64,000 nt of DNA from Candidatus Thorarchaeota archaeon (lineage in GTDB: Archaea > Asgardarchaeota > Thorarchaeia > Thorarchaeales > Thorarchaeaceae), in the NCBI GenBank assembly GCA_008080745.1, contig SHMX01000003.1, positions 158,971-222,970 of the forward strand, written 5' to 3'. Under the pieces are notes generated by a model. The model saw nothing but the letters and a program-made list of their open reading frames with translations. It was not told where the DNA came from and made no database searches. Below, piece by piece: positions 24,910-33,534 of the stretch (its first letter is position 1; each line of letters opens with the position of its first letter). The translations under genes and the position numbers were made by a program.

Positions 24910-25746
24910 TTGAGACTATTAGTTGAGATGGAAGCCAATATTCGCAATAGAGGTTCATCCAAAATTAGAGATGGAAAGATGATTTGGCATCTTTTCACGG
25001 ATATGGATAACCAATTTGTTAGAATGTTCGATGTGTTTCCACCAGCTAGAGTGGTTGAAAAAGCTGAGAATAATATGGTTGCAATCATCAAAGTTCCTGA
25101 GCTAAGTCCTGGAGAGAGTTTCCAGCCTACTGCAATTCTCAGAATGGATACAACCACAAGAGACTGGCTCATGGAGCCTCAACTCACTACAAAAACTGTA
25201 TTGAGGAGAACTATAGGACAGTTCTGTTCAATGAAACAATATTGGGAGACCGAGGATCCTGTTATTCAGAAATTATCTGAACGTATTGCAGAAAGTAGCA
25301 ATAATGATCTAACATATACAAAGATAGCTTTTCAATTAGTTCGAGAACAAGTCAAACTCAAGACACATCTTGATGAAAGACTTGGAGCAGCCTTGGCTGC
25401 CGCAAAAAAAGAGGGGGATTGTGACGAGCATGCAGATCTGTTTATTGCATTGACACGCGCAGTCAAAATCCCATCAAGACGGGTAGTCGGGCATTACTTT
25501 AGAGGGCGTCATGAACCCGAACCCCATGCATGGGCCGAGGTGTTTCTTGAAAATGTCGGATGGATTCCTATCGATCCAGCCCTAGGAAGGTTTGGTACAT
25601 TGAATGAGAATTATTTCTCTCGGATTAGAGAGGGACTGGTGTCGGAGAGACCTACTTTACAGATGAAATGGTCCAGAAGTTCACCTGAGAGACCATTAAT
25701 TGAAGAAAATGTAACCATGTCGCTCTATAATAATGGGCAAGATTAG
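24910..25746 (+). CDS. Transglutaminase-like cysteine protein
   Basis: The 278-residue protein has a beta-rich N-terminal domain (about 1-95), which resembles the beta sandwich that often precedes transglutaminase cores. The core carries the expected triad: GDCDEHADLFIALTRA (Cys171), EPHAWAEVFLE (His206) and GWIPIDPALG (Asp222). Prokaryotic members are mostly proteases or peptide-modifying enzymes. No signal peptide is seen, so it probably acts in the cytoplasm. The TTG at 24910 has AGGGGT eight bases upstream. The stop overlaps that of the opposing gene by four bases. Confidence 0.83.
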   Translation: MRLLVEMEANIRNRGSSKIRDGKMIWHLFTDMDNQFVRMFDVFPPARVVEKAENNMVAIIKVPELSPGESFQPTAILRMDTTTRDWLMEPQLTTKTVLRRTIGQFCSMKQYWETEDPVIQKLSERIAESSNNDLTYTKIAFQLVREQVKLKTHLDERLGAALAAAKKEGDCDEHADLFIALTRAVKIPSRRVVGHYFRGRHEPEPHAWAEVFLENVGWIPIDPALGRFGTLNENYFSRIREGLVSERPTLQMKWSRSSPERPLIEENVTMSLYNNGQD

Positions 25747-26480
25747 AGTCCAACGATATTATTGGTCATCTCAAGGGTTACAAATAAATCTGAGTTAAAT
25801 TTCCAGCACGAGTGCGTATCGAAAATACAACATTCAACCTTAGGAAGTAATGGTGCCTCCAAAGCACTTCTAAGTGTCTGAGCAAGATGATGTGATAACA
25901 TCTCACCATAAGAGGCAACTTGAGGAATCGAATCCAGAAAGCGTCTTGCAACATTATCGAGGGGTCCAGGTTTATAGTCACATACTTGAATTTTATCATC
26001 AACAAACCGAATCAGGTCAATATGACCAGAAATCTTGTAATGATCCGACCATACCGGAATCTCAATGGCTAGTGCACTAGAATCTTCATACAAGAAATCT
26101 TGAAGAATGCTATGGTCGGCTCGGAAGGAATGATCATTTCGTGCAATATGAAAATCACGAAGGAATGTAACAAGAGATGAAGAAACATCCTTAACAATGA
26201 CCCCATTACGTATCAATTTTCTTCGAAAAGCTACTTTTGCACGTGTATTCATTTTAGGTAGTTTAAGAGTTGACGAACGACCATAGAAAGGGTCTCTAAA
26301 GGGTTCTTCTGGAATCTCACCATTCTTAACCATAAGTAGATGTGCCCAGAGTGATGCAAGATCACCTTGTGTATTGCCCAACTCTTTATGATGACTCATA
26401 TTCCATTGAAAACCATATGCAATCTTTCCATGTTTAAAGTCACGTCTGACGATATTATCATGTTCCAAATCCATTACCAT
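25743..26480 (-). CDS. PD-(D/E)XK nuclease of RecB/Cas4-like type
   Basis: The 245-residue protein contains ISGHIDLIRFVDDKIQVCDY followed by KPG, the GxxD...DxK signature of RecB-family nuclease domains. A helix with QVASYGEML matches the QxxxY motif that follows in that family. The N-terminal half is helical and basic. There is no helicase domain and no four-cysteine cluster as in Cas4, and no CRISPR genes are nearby. I infer a stand-alone DNA exonuclease-like enzyme in repair or recombination. The start is the first ATG (alternative two codons later). Confidence 0.65.
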   Translation of the reverse strand: MVMDLEHDNIVRRDFKHGKIAYGFQWNMSHHKELGNTQGDLASLWAHLLMVKNGEIPEEPFRDPFYGRSSTLKLPKMNTRAKVAFRRKLIRNGVIVKDVSSSLVTFLRDFHIARNDHSFRADHSILQDFLYEDSSALAIEIPVWSDHYKISGHIDLIRFVDDKIQVCDYKPGPLDNVARRFLDSIPQVASYGEMLSHHLAQTLRSALEAPLLPKVECCIFDTHSCWKFNSDLFVTLEMTNNIVGL

Positions 26481-26547
26481 TCAAAAATATCCCATGCGCG
26501 AATCTTTTTTAGTCCACCGAACCCATCATCAACTAGGTGTACACGAA

Positions 26548-26853
26548 ATGACCTATGCATTCTTAGTGTTCTATAGATACAAATTGATGGAAGAAAAGGA
26601 AGCTCAAGAAGCAAAAGAATTCTGGGTGAAATTCTCAAAAGAGAGTTGGCCCAAAGAGATAACAATTGTAGGAGATTATCGGTACGCCTGGGGAACTGAA
26701 TGGAGTGGTTTTCTAGTGGTAGAAACCGAGAGTCCGCAGCTCTTCTTTGAATTTTGGCCATTATTCCGAGATAAGACACGATGGTATATTGAAAATACTC
26801 GAACTGTTATTGGAATGAAAAGACATCCAACACAATGGATGGAATCTCAATAA
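26548..26853 (+). CDS. Small alpha/beta protein of unknown function
   Basis: This 101-residue protein has the pattern strand (MTYAFLVFYRY), helix (KEAQEAKEFWVKFSKESWP), strands (ITIVGDYRYAWGTEWSGFLVVE), helix (SPQLFFEFWPLFRD), as in dimeric ferredoxin-like barrels of the DUF3303 kind. It is rich in aromatic residues. The match is only by pattern. The ATG at 26548 has AGGTGT upstream and is preferred over an earlier start 18 codons upstream. It is divergent from the nuclease gene and lies just ahead of the LRR gene. Confidence 0.5.
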   Translation: MTYAFLVFYRYKLMEEKEAQEAKEFWVKFSKESWPKEITIVGDYRYAWGTEWSGFLVVETESPQLFFEFWPLFRDKTRWYIENTRTVIGMKRHPTQWMESQ

Positions 26854-26897
26854 GTCCTTATCATCTGAGGAGATAAGTAGGTAGGGATGACCTATCG

Positions 26898-28238
26898 ATG
26901 GGAAGGGTATCGCTATACCTGCAAAAGAGTGATGGTACTCGTGAAACAGTTCATATCTACTCAAATCAAACAGTACTTGACCTATCAAGTCAACAGATTG
27001 AATCAATAGATCTGTCAGGTCTCGCTTCAAATTATAATATACGAGAAATACTACTTTCGAATAATGATCTTAGTACATTAGATATTGGGGCTCTTAAATA
27101 CTGTTCAAGTCTTGAGAAACTAGACCTAAGTGGAAATCAGCTGAAGGCAATTAATTTAGACCCACTAAAGTACATAGGTTCTCTTCGAATACTTCGTTTG
27201 AATCGCAACCAATTGAAAGTCCTAGACCTACGTGCTTTGCAGAATTGTCATAATCTACGCGAGCTAATCATATCATCAAACAAAATCAGACAATTAGATT
27301 TAGCCCCACTTTATGAGCATGGAGAGTTACAGTTGCTGGACCTTGGAAACAACAGTCTCACAGATATAGAATTAGAACCTTTGCTTACATGTCATTCTTT
27401 GAGAGATGTTTCTCTAGGTGAAAATAAGTTTCATTCGGTTGATATATCCCGATTTCTAATTCATGAACTAGATACAGAATTCACAGGTATTAGAAAACGC
27501 GCCTTAGAAGTAATTGATCGTAAAATGTTTCAAGAAAGAGATATCCAGTTTGATGTACGGTGGGATAGGTCTGATTTGCAAAGACCTTCTATTCACCAAG
27601 ACTTTAGACAAGCTATAAAGAAATTTGCTATTTTCAATCCAGAATATTCTGAATATTACAAATCAAGTCAATTTCCAAAGGATAATAGAATACTTCATGC
27701 TTCAGCTCTCATTCTCAGATCATATGGTTTGGGTTACTTCATTGGTTATGAAGGCGATATTGTCAATTATTTAAACAATCTACCAAGTAGTCTAAGCGCA
27801 GAACAAATTAGAAGAGAATTGCAGTTATTCCTATTAGAAGAAGTTGGAACTCAGATTGATAATAATGGACTGACGGTTCTTTTTGATATAGAAGAGATGG
27901 CAAACGACTGCGGAGACTGCGTATTTCTTGTAGAAAAGATAATTCAACGACGAAAAGAGGAAATTGAAGAAACTGTTCTACTGCATAATGGTAAAACAAT
28001 CAATGTACGTCCTCTATACTTCACGGCTTATGGACATCATATACTAAAGAAATTAGACAGAGATCAACGTAGAACGATGAGATTAAGCGAGTTTAAAACT
28101 ATAAGATATGCCTTTAGGGAGCTTGATATCCACATTAGAACTACAACTAATCCCTCTCAAGCGCAATTTCTGGTAAAGGTGTCAAATCAGATGGCAACCG
28201 CACTAGACTCTTTGATGAAATTGAGAGATAGTAGCTAG
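26898..28238 (+). CDS. Leucine-rich repeat protein with unknown C-terminal domain
   Basis: Residues about 25-185 of this 446-residue protein hold some seven LRR units of about 22-23 residues (LEKLDLSGNQLKAINLDPLK, LRILRLNRNQLKVLDLRALQ, LRELIISSNKIRQLDLAPLY). The C-terminal 250 residues are helical and unknown (FDVRWDRSDLQRPSIHQDFR, ALILRSYGLGYFIGYEGDIV). LRR arcs bind proteins, and such proteins are common in Asgard archaea. There is no signal peptide or membrane helix, so it is probably cytoplasmic. A GC-rich terminator follows. Confidence 0.8.
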   Translation: MGRVSLYLQKSDGTRETVHIYSNQTVLDLSSQQIESIDLSGLASNYNIREILLSNNDLSTLDIGALKYCSSLEKLDLSGNQLKAINLDPLKYIGSLRILRLNRNQLKVLDLRALQNCHNLRELIISSNKIRQLDLAPLYEHGELQLLDLGNNSLTDIELEPLLTCHSLRDVSLGENKFHSVDISRFLIHELDTEFTGIRKRALEVIDRKMFQERDIQFDVRWDRSDLQRPSIHQDFRQAIKKFAIFNPEYSEYYKSSQFPKDNRILHASALILRSYGLGYFIGYEGDIVNYLNNLPSSLSAEQIRRELQLFLLEEVGTQIDNNGLTVLFDIEEMANDCGDCVFLVEKIIQRRKEEIEETVLLHNGKTINVRPLYFTAYGHHILKKLDRDQRRTMRLSEFKTIRYAFRELDIHIRTTTNPSQAQFLVKVSNQMATALDSLMKLRDSS

Positions 28239-28251
28239 AAAAATAATAAGA

Positions 28252-28286
28252 ACGGGGGAGGGCCACCAAGGCCCAACCCGTGTTTT
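28252..28286 (+). terminator. Nested hairpin terminator between convergent genes
   Basis: An outer stem, ACGGG (28252-28256) with CCCGT (28277-28281), encloses an inner stem, GGGCC (28260-28264) with GGCCC (28270-28274). TTTT follows on the plus strand. On the minus strand the stem is followed by a T-rich stretch a few bases later. It probably serves both the LRR gene and the opposing gene at 28285. Confidence 0.65.
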
Positions 28287-29070
28287 AGTTGTGCTCCAAT
28301 GAAGCATTTTCCATCAGCGTCACAATATACTCTAAATCCATCTCGTGGATACCATCACCACTTTTGTAAAGCATGATGGAGCCGTTCTCAGCATTCACAG
28401 AAGTGGTTAGGAATGCACCACTTGGATATGCAAATGCGCCTCTGAATCGAGTAATTTCGCCCTTGTATCTACGGGTATACATACCAATTTCCTCTTCAGT
28501 GTTGATACCTGCACCTCTGAACTCAACTTGGGAAAGATTCCCCTTGTCAATTCCAGATACAAGAACTGATGCGATTTCTGCTGCCTCATCGTAGAGTTTC
28601 TTTGTTCCACCATTCAGATTCATGGGGAGAATTTCTCCACCTGTCACATCTTCAAGAATTCTGCGGAACTTGTTTGCAATTCTCTGTGATCCTCGAACCT
28701 CAATAGATCCACGATCCAGCTTAATTAATACGGTTCCTTTGTCAACACTAACATAATGCTGAGGAGTCAGCATACCATTTTCGTCGTAGGTTAACACAGG
28801 CACTCTGAAGCCAGCTACGAACTCTGCTGTGATGATATCTCCAGAACGTTTTACTTTTGTAAAGCCACTCTGAATATCTTGATCATCTGCAGGTTCGTAG
28901 GATATCTTTCGAAGCTCACGAGCCAAAGCAGTACTAGTCTGGCTAATGCCATTGTACTTGAATAGCTTGATAGCCATTCCAATTCCCCGTGTCTTAATCA
29001 CGGTGGATTGCTTTGACTTCTTTTTGCGTTTCTTGGATGAACCCTTGGTGGTTGATTTCCTTTTGGACAA
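28285..29070 (-). CDS. Unknown protein with lysine-rich N-terminal tail
   Basis: The 261-residue protein opens with a strongly basic tail (SKRKSTTKGSSKKRKKKSKQ). A folded region follows with alternating strands and helices (TVLIKLDRGSIEVRGSQ, GNLSQVEFRGAGINTEEEIG, SIMLYKSGDGIHEMDLEYIV). No known family is recognised. The tail could bind DNA, RNA or an acidic membrane. The TTG at 29070 has GAGG four bases upstream. An internal ATG at 28977 would remove the tail, so the tail depends on the start choice. A TATA-like element lies about 75 bases upstream. Confidence 0.58.
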   Translation of the reverse strand: MSKRKSTTKGSSKKRKKKSKQSTVIKTRGIGMAIKLFKYNGISQTSTALARELRKISYEPADDQDIQSGFTKVKRSGDIITAEFVAGFRVPVLTYDENGMLTPQHYVSVDKGTVLIKLDRGSIEVRGSQRIANKFRRILEDVTGGEILPMNLNGGTKKLYDEAAEIASVLVSGIDKGNLSQVEFRGAGINTEEEIGMYTRRYKGEITRFRGAFAYPSGAFLTTSVNAENGSIMLYKSGDGIHEMDLEYIVTLMENASLEHN

Positions 29071-29145
29071 ATTTCCTCATCTCGTGGTTGTTGGATGACC
29101 GAGGTAACTTACCTCTGTTTCCTATGGAGAATAGGGGGTTTTCAG

Positions 29146-29155
29146 TATATAAAAG
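29146..29155 (-). promoter_or_regulatory. TATA-like element for the lysine-tailed gene
   Basis: On the minus strand the sequence reads CTTTTATATA, about 75 bases before the start at 29070. The 261-base gap between 29071 and 29331 has no gene; this is the only recognisable signal in it. Confidence 0.3.
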
Positions 29156-29331
29156 TCACATACAACCCACCGATAGGCCAGATATGTATGAGGATATTAC
29201 ACACATACTTGTCTAGGTATCAACTAAGAATAGAAAATCCAAAAGGGGACAGAACACAATTTCAGTTTCGCGCCAAACATGTAATAAAAGACAAGCTCTT
29301 GTAAAATTACCATCGACAGAAACGAATTTCA

Positions 29332-29793
29332 TTATTCATGTATTCCTGTGAGAAAATCAATGATTCTTTTATGAACCGTAGGTGGATTGGGTTTGAAAGG
29401 TGCAAAGGTTTTTGATCTCGCCTCATCGATGCATTGAGGTAAACGCTCAAGATTTTTGCACCAGATAAGATGGCCTCGCGATTCGAGTTCGCCAATTAGC
29501 TCGGATTGATGCCCCTCCATCAAACTTGTATTTTCGACCGAAACCAAATTGAGACCTCTAGATACACATTCCAAGGTGGTGCCCGCACCACCAGTACTAA
29601 CAATGACTTCCGCTTTATCATATGCAGCATCGAGGGACTCTATAAATCTGAAATATCTCATGTTCTTTGGCTCATACTCACCAAGACCAATCTGAGCAAT
29701 AACAGAGTCAGATATTTTACCAGATCCCACGTGGCGATCCATTGCTTTAATCAGTATATCGTAACTAGATGTTGCTACTGTAACGAATATCAT
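29332..29793 (-). CDS. Alg13-like glycosyltransferase catalytic subunit
   Basis: The 153-residue protein is a single GT28 C-terminal Rossmann domain: IFVTVATSSYDILIKAMD at the start, AEVIVSTGGAGTTLECVSRG as the nucleotide-sugar site, and SLMEGHQSELIGELESRGH. In eukaryotes Alg13 works with the membrane protein Alg14 to add the second GlcNAc to dolichol pyrophosphate; bacterial pairs such as EpsE/EpsF-type enzymes act on other lipids. Its start overlaps the end of the Alg14-like gene by four bases, so the two are coupled and likely form one enzyme. The donor sugar cannot be read from sequence. Confidence 0.8.
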   Translation of the reverse strand: MIFVTVATSSYDILIKAMDRHVGSGKISDSVIAQIGLGEYEPKNMRYFRFIESLDAAYDKAEVIVSTGGAGTTLECVSRGLNLVSVENTSLMEGHQSELIGELESRGHLIWCKNLERLPQCIDEARSKTFAPFKPNPPTVHKRIIDFLTGIHE

Positions 29794-30269
29794 AGAATCA
29801 AACCTCCATACTCTATTTCGGAATGTTTCTCAGCTAATTGAGACCATTGAGAAAAGAACAGGTCGGTCTTACCTAAAAGCAACCTTCCGGTTCCGGATAG
29901 TGTTTCAACGCGTGCGATACTTTCTACATAGATTGTCTTTATGCTGAGAATTCTCGCTGCTTGGAAGACAGGAATCGTAAGACCTGAACCGCAACTGATT
30001 ACGGCTCTTGGACGATATAGTAATAGGAATACTAAAGCTAGTGCAAACGAAGTCAGAGTGCGAATGACAGATAGAATCCGAGAGTCGGACGGGAGGTATC
30101 TTGGGATTAACAGGGGGAGAATAGTGCCAGGATATCGAATCTTCTTCTTGACTAATCTATCGAGAATGTCAATGAAATAGATATACTCGAAGAAGCTCCC
30201 TAGAAGATTTACCAAACCTAGCGTTTCAGTGGTGTGACCACCACGACCCAGAACAACGCCCAATTTCAT
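29790..30269 (-). CDS. Alg14-like membrane subunit of a glycosyltransferase
   Basis: The 159-residue protein starts with VVLGRGGHTTETLGLVNLL, which matches the Alg14 opening (GSGGHT.E). It has one hydrophobic segment (LALVFLLLYRPRAVISCGSG) and the conserved run IKTIYVESIARVETLSGTGR, then KTDLFFSQW. Alg14 recruits Alg13 to the membrane and contributes to acceptor binding. Some relatives have an N-terminal membrane anchor; here the anchor is internal. No ribosome site precedes the ATG, so the message may be leaderless. It runs divergently from the GlcD gene. Confidence 0.8.
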   Translation of the reverse strand: MKLGVVLGRGGHTTETLGLVNLLGSFFEYIYFIDILDRLVKKKIRYPGTILPLLIPRYLPSDSRILSVIRTLTSFALALVFLLLYRPRAVISCGSGLTIPVFQAARILSIKTIYVESIARVETLSGTGRLLLGKTDLFFSQWSQLAEKHSEIEYGGLIL

Positions 30270-30325
30270 AATTCAATCACTACAGAAGATACGTTTCATC
30301 AACTAGATAAAGAGTTCTGATAATG

Positions 30326-30351
30326 GTCAATATCGTTGACTACTTATAGTG
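30326..30351 (+). promoter_or_regulatory. Inverted repeat and TATA-like box before the GlcD gene
   Basis: GTCAA (30326-30330) and TTGAC (30336-30340) form an inverted repeat with a five-base spacer. The TATA-like TACTTATAG follows at once, about 35 bases before the ATG at 30382. The same half-sites sit beside a similar box at the rpb5 promoter (47669-47684), but with a two-base spacer. Confidence 0.4.
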
Positions 30352-30381
30352 CATTTTATTTGCAATACAAGAGGCCTGAGA

Positions 30382-31806
30382 ATGAGTATCATTAAGTCGT
30401 CTCAAACTCACCCGCTCTATAAAGACCTCGTCAAAATCGTTGGCGAAGATCGAGTGAGTGATAGCCGCGTAGTAATGTCCGCGTATAGCAAAGATGCATG
30501 TCATCTGACCGCTGAACGTCCGGAAGTTGTAGTCATGCCTGAAACTCTTGACGAGATTAAGAGCATTGCAAAAATCTGTAATAGTACCAAGACTCCATTG
30601 GTTCCAGCGGGTGGACGAAATGGTATATGTGGAGCATGTCTTCCACGAATAGAGGGGGCAGTCATGCTAGACATGGTGAAGATGGACGAAATTGTCGAAA
30701 TCAACGAAGATGTCATGACCGTTACAGTAGAAGCAGGCCTCAGATGGGCAGAACTAATTCATCGTCTTGATGAAAAGGGATACAAGCTTGGTTTTCGCGG
30801 TCCATATGGTGGTAATGCTGGTACTGTGGGAGGTTCAGTTAGCATCAACAGCATTGGTTACGCAGCTTCGAAATTCGGACCTTCAACTGAGGGTGTTGTA
30901 TCATTGGAGGTGGTTCTTGCAAATGGTGATGTTATTACAACTGGATCAGGCTGGAACAAAGATGCACCAATCTTTGCTAGATACACAACCTACAATGATA
31001 TTACTGGGCTGTTTTTGGGCGATCATGGAACACTGGGTGTCAAGACAAAAGTGACTCTGAAAATTTACCCAAAAGCTGACTATTTCACTTATGGAGACTT
31101 TGGTTTCACAAGCCTAGAAGACGCATCTCAAGCATTTCTTGAAGTTCAAAAATTAGGATTTACTGAAGAGCTTAATCTTTTAGCAGATAGACAATCCACC
31201 GATACATTCTTCCCTGGGTTTTTGGATAAGCATCCTGAAATTAAATCCATGTTTGCTTCTGTTGTCCAAGAAGTAGATGCTCAATTGGCTCAGAGGAAGA
31301 TGGAAATAATTAGAGAGATTGCGCTCAAACATGGGGGTAAGGACCTCGGTAACTTTGCTTCACAAATGCATTGGTCAGAACTATTTAATCTAGTTCAACC
31401 ACTATACAATAATGGTTTTTGGCTCAACACATGTCACCTTAGACCAATTCCAAAAATACCAGCATTAATGGATCGAATGTGGGCAATTTTTGAGAAGTAC
31501 CAACTTCTTGAAAATGGTATCAAATGGATTGCAAGTTGTCTTGGTGCTGAAAGGGCCTATGCAACGGGTTGGGTAACTATCTTTGCCCCAAACAAGGAAA
31601 AAATGGAACTGGCTCTAAAGGCATGGAATGAGATGTTGGATAGTGTCATTGAAACTAAGGGATGTCCGTACTGGAATGGCCTACTCTGGGAAAAGAGAGC
31701 ATTGAAGCAGACAGATCAAAAGTTTCTTGATACATATTGGACTGTGAAAAAGGCCCTTGATCCCGAGAATATCCTAAGTCCACATGTCTTTGAAGGAGGT
31801 TTCTAA
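30382..31806 (+). CDS. FAD-linked oxidase, GlcD/D-lactate dehydrogenase type
   Basis: The 474-residue protein belongs to the vanillyl-alcohol-oxidase fold. It has PLVPAGGRNGICGACLPR for FAD binding and RGPYGGNAGTVGGSVSIN. The GDHGTLGVKTKVTLKIYPKA motif and a C-terminal ALDPENILSPHVFE complete the pattern. It likely oxidises a 2-hydroxy acid such as glycolate or lactate and passes electrons to the iron-sulfur protein encoded directly after it, with no bases between stop and start. The ATG at 30382 has GAGG seven bases upstream and is preferred over the longer frame. Confidence 0.87.
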   Translation: MSIIKSSQTHPLYKDLVKIVGEDRVSDSRVVMSAYSKDACHLTAERPEVVVMPETLDEIKSIAKICNSTKTPLVPAGGRNGICGACLPRIEGAVMLDMVKMDEIVEINEDVMTVTVEAGLRWAELIHRLDEKGYKLGFRGPYGGNAGTVGGSVSINSIGYAASKFGPSTEGVVSLEVVLANGDVITTGSGWNKDAPIFARYTTYNDITGLFLGDHGTLGVKTKVTLKIYPKADYFTYGDFGFTSLEDASQAFLEVQKLGFTEELNLLADRQSTDTFFPGFLDKHPEIKSMFASVVQEVDAQLAQRKMEIIREIALKHGGKDLGNFASQMHWSELFNLVQPLYNNGFWLNTCHLRPIPKIPALMDRMWAIFEKYQLLENGIKWIASCLGAERAYATGWVTIFAPNKEKMELALKAWNEMLDSVIETKGCPYWNGLLWEKRALKQTDQKFLDTYWTVKKALDPENILSPHVFEGGF

Positions 31807-33378
31807 ATGGAATACAATAACTTATCCGAATACGAACAAGACCTATTCCTCTGTGGAAGATGTGGAGATTGCTCCCTCGCTGATAAGATAGTTGCTTCAG
31901 GGAGAGATGTGTTTCACCCGTGTTCTGTAAAAAATGTGCTTGGATTTGAGGTATTTGCATGTAGAGGTCGTATTATGGTACTAAACGACCTACTAACTGG
32001 TGAACTTGAAGTCGATGATGATATAATTAATTGGGCATATACCTGCACAACTTGCCGGAATTGTCAAGAAACCTGTACAGCTACAGCTGATGGTATTAGA
32101 TTACCAGAAATCATGGAAGCTTTCCGTAAAGACCTAGTTGAAGCTGGTTATCAGCTTGAAAAGCATGAAAAAATTGAGAAATCAATTAATGAATTGGGAA
32201 ATCCATACAAAGAACAACACGACAAACGCTTGGAAGTATTTGGGGATCGAGAATGGCCGGAAAAAGCTGATGTCGTCTATTTTGTGGGTTGTACCAGTGC
32301 ATATCGGGAGAAGGAGATAGCTCGCACCACGGTAGATCTTCTCGATAGATCTGGCGTGAATTATACAGTGTTGGAAGATGAACGTTGTTGTGGTTCTGTT
32401 CTACTACGAGTTGGAAGAACTGATGCTTTTGCAGCTCTTTCTCAACACAATATAGAGAAAATTAAAGAATCGGGAGCTAAAACTGTCGTTACATCATGTG
32501 CAGGGTGTTATAGAACATGGAAAGTTGACGTTGTTGAACAAGGACATGAATATGATTTTGAAATTCTTCATATCACAGAATACTTGGATAAACTAATTCA
32601 GGATGAAAAATTATCTTTTGAAGCACCTGAACCTATCAAAGTCACATATCATGATCCTTGTCACTTAGGACGTCATGCAGAAGTCTATGAAGCCCCTAGA
32701 AGAGTGATTCAAGCCGTTGAGAATGTGGAACTAGTTGAAATGGAAACCAACAAACGTTATGCACATTGCTGTGGTAGTGGTGGTGGTGTGAAGAGTTCCT
32801 TCGGTGAATTGGCTAATAAAATAGCAGCGGATCGAGTTCATGAAGCAGAAGATACAAAAGCTGAGATACTTGTAACTGCATGTCCATTCTGCCACAAAGG
32901 ACTTGTCGATGGTGCCAAACATTCAGCAAGTTCAATGAAAATTCTAGACCTACCTGAGTTCTTGATGGCGTATGTCAAAGAAGGGAAGAAAAAATCAAAG
33001 GCTGCTGAACACCCGTTAAAAACAAAATTCATGAAATATCTTAGAAAACATCCTTTGATTTTTGATGGACTGAAGAAAGATGCAATCATCGACTATGAAA
33101 TTGAGGGGGAGCGATTCCATGTCCATGTATTGGATAAAGGAGAGATAGAAGTTGTACCTCGAAGATCTGAAAATCCGGATGTTGAGCTAATATTTTCACC
33201 CGCAGCTGTCGAAAAGCTTACCTCTTTCAAGAATGAGGAGGAATATGCAGCTCAATTTGGGCTTTTCTTCAAGGAACCAACCGAGGAGGAATGGATCAAA
33301 TTCAATCTAAGGCGAAACATAGTAAAACTACTAATGAAGGGCTACAGAAAGTTCGCACAAAAAGCAGGGCTTATCTAA
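31807..33378 (+). CDS. Iron-sulfur oxidoreductase (two ferredoxin clusters, two CCG domains) with SCP2-like tail
   Basis: The 523-residue protein starts with CGRCGDCSLADK and a second cysteine group, CTTCRNCQETC, for Fe4S4 clusters. Two CCG domains follow, with CCGSVLLRVG/TSCAGCYRTW and CCGSGGGVKSS/TACPFCHKG, as in GlcF and HdrD proteins. The last 115 residues (about 405-523) look like an SCP2-type domain (DYEIEGERFHVHVLDKGEIE, VELIFSPAAVEKLTSF), which is unusual for this family. It probably takes electrons from the FAD partner upstream. The first cluster has long spacing between later cysteines, so its occupancy is uncertain. A strong terminator follows. Confidence 0.83.
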   Translation: MEYNNLSEYEQDLFLCGRCGDCSLADKIVASGRDVFHPCSVKNVLGFEVFACRGRIMVLNDLLTGELEVDDDIINWAYTCTTCRNCQETCTATADGIRLPEIMEAFRKDLVEAGYQLEKHEKIEKSINELGNPYKEQHDKRLEVFGDREWPEKADVVYFVGCTSAYREKEIARTTVDLLDRSGVNYTVLEDERCCGSVLLRVGRTDAFAALSQHNIEKIKESGAKTVVTSCAGCYRTWKVDVVEQGHEYDFEILHITEYLDKLIQDEKLSFEAPEPIKVTYHDPCHLGRHAEVYEAPRRVIQAVENVELVEMETNKRYAHCCGSGGGVKSSFGELANKIAADRVHEAEDTKAEILVTACPFCHKGLVDGAKHSASSMKILDLPEFLMAYVKEGKKKSKAAEHPLKTKFMKYLRKHPLIFDGLKKDAIIDYEIEGERFHVHVLDKGEIEVVPRRSENPDVELIFSPAAVEKLTSFKNEEEYAAQFGLFFKEPTEEEWIKFNLRRNIVKLLMKGYRKFAQKAGLI

Positions 33379-33396
33379 ACAATATGTGAAATTCAG

Positions 33397-33431
33397 GCTG
33401 GTTTTCTATTTTGAAAGCCAGCTTTCTTTTC
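33397..33431 (+). terminator. Terminator after the GlcD/iron-sulfur operon
   Basis: GCTGGTTTTC pairs with GAAAGCCAGC (one G-T pair) between 33397 and 33422, followed by TTTCTTTTC. It lies 19 bases past the stop at 33378. Confidence 0.65.
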
Positions 33432-33534
33432 GATTGTGTATATCAATTAAGAATCTATCACGATAATAACGAAACCTTGAATAACCTAACAGAAGGGCAT
33501 TTTGCAGAACTACTTGAAATCGGAGTAAGATGAA

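Noticed and set aside
25743-26480. Cas4 and a CRISPR locus
   Set aside because: The RecB-like nuclease lacks the four-cysteine cluster, and no repeat-spacer array or other cas gene was seen.
28373-28594. Plus-strand frame opposite the lysine-tailed gene
   Set aside because: It is antisense with no ribosome site or recognisable domain.
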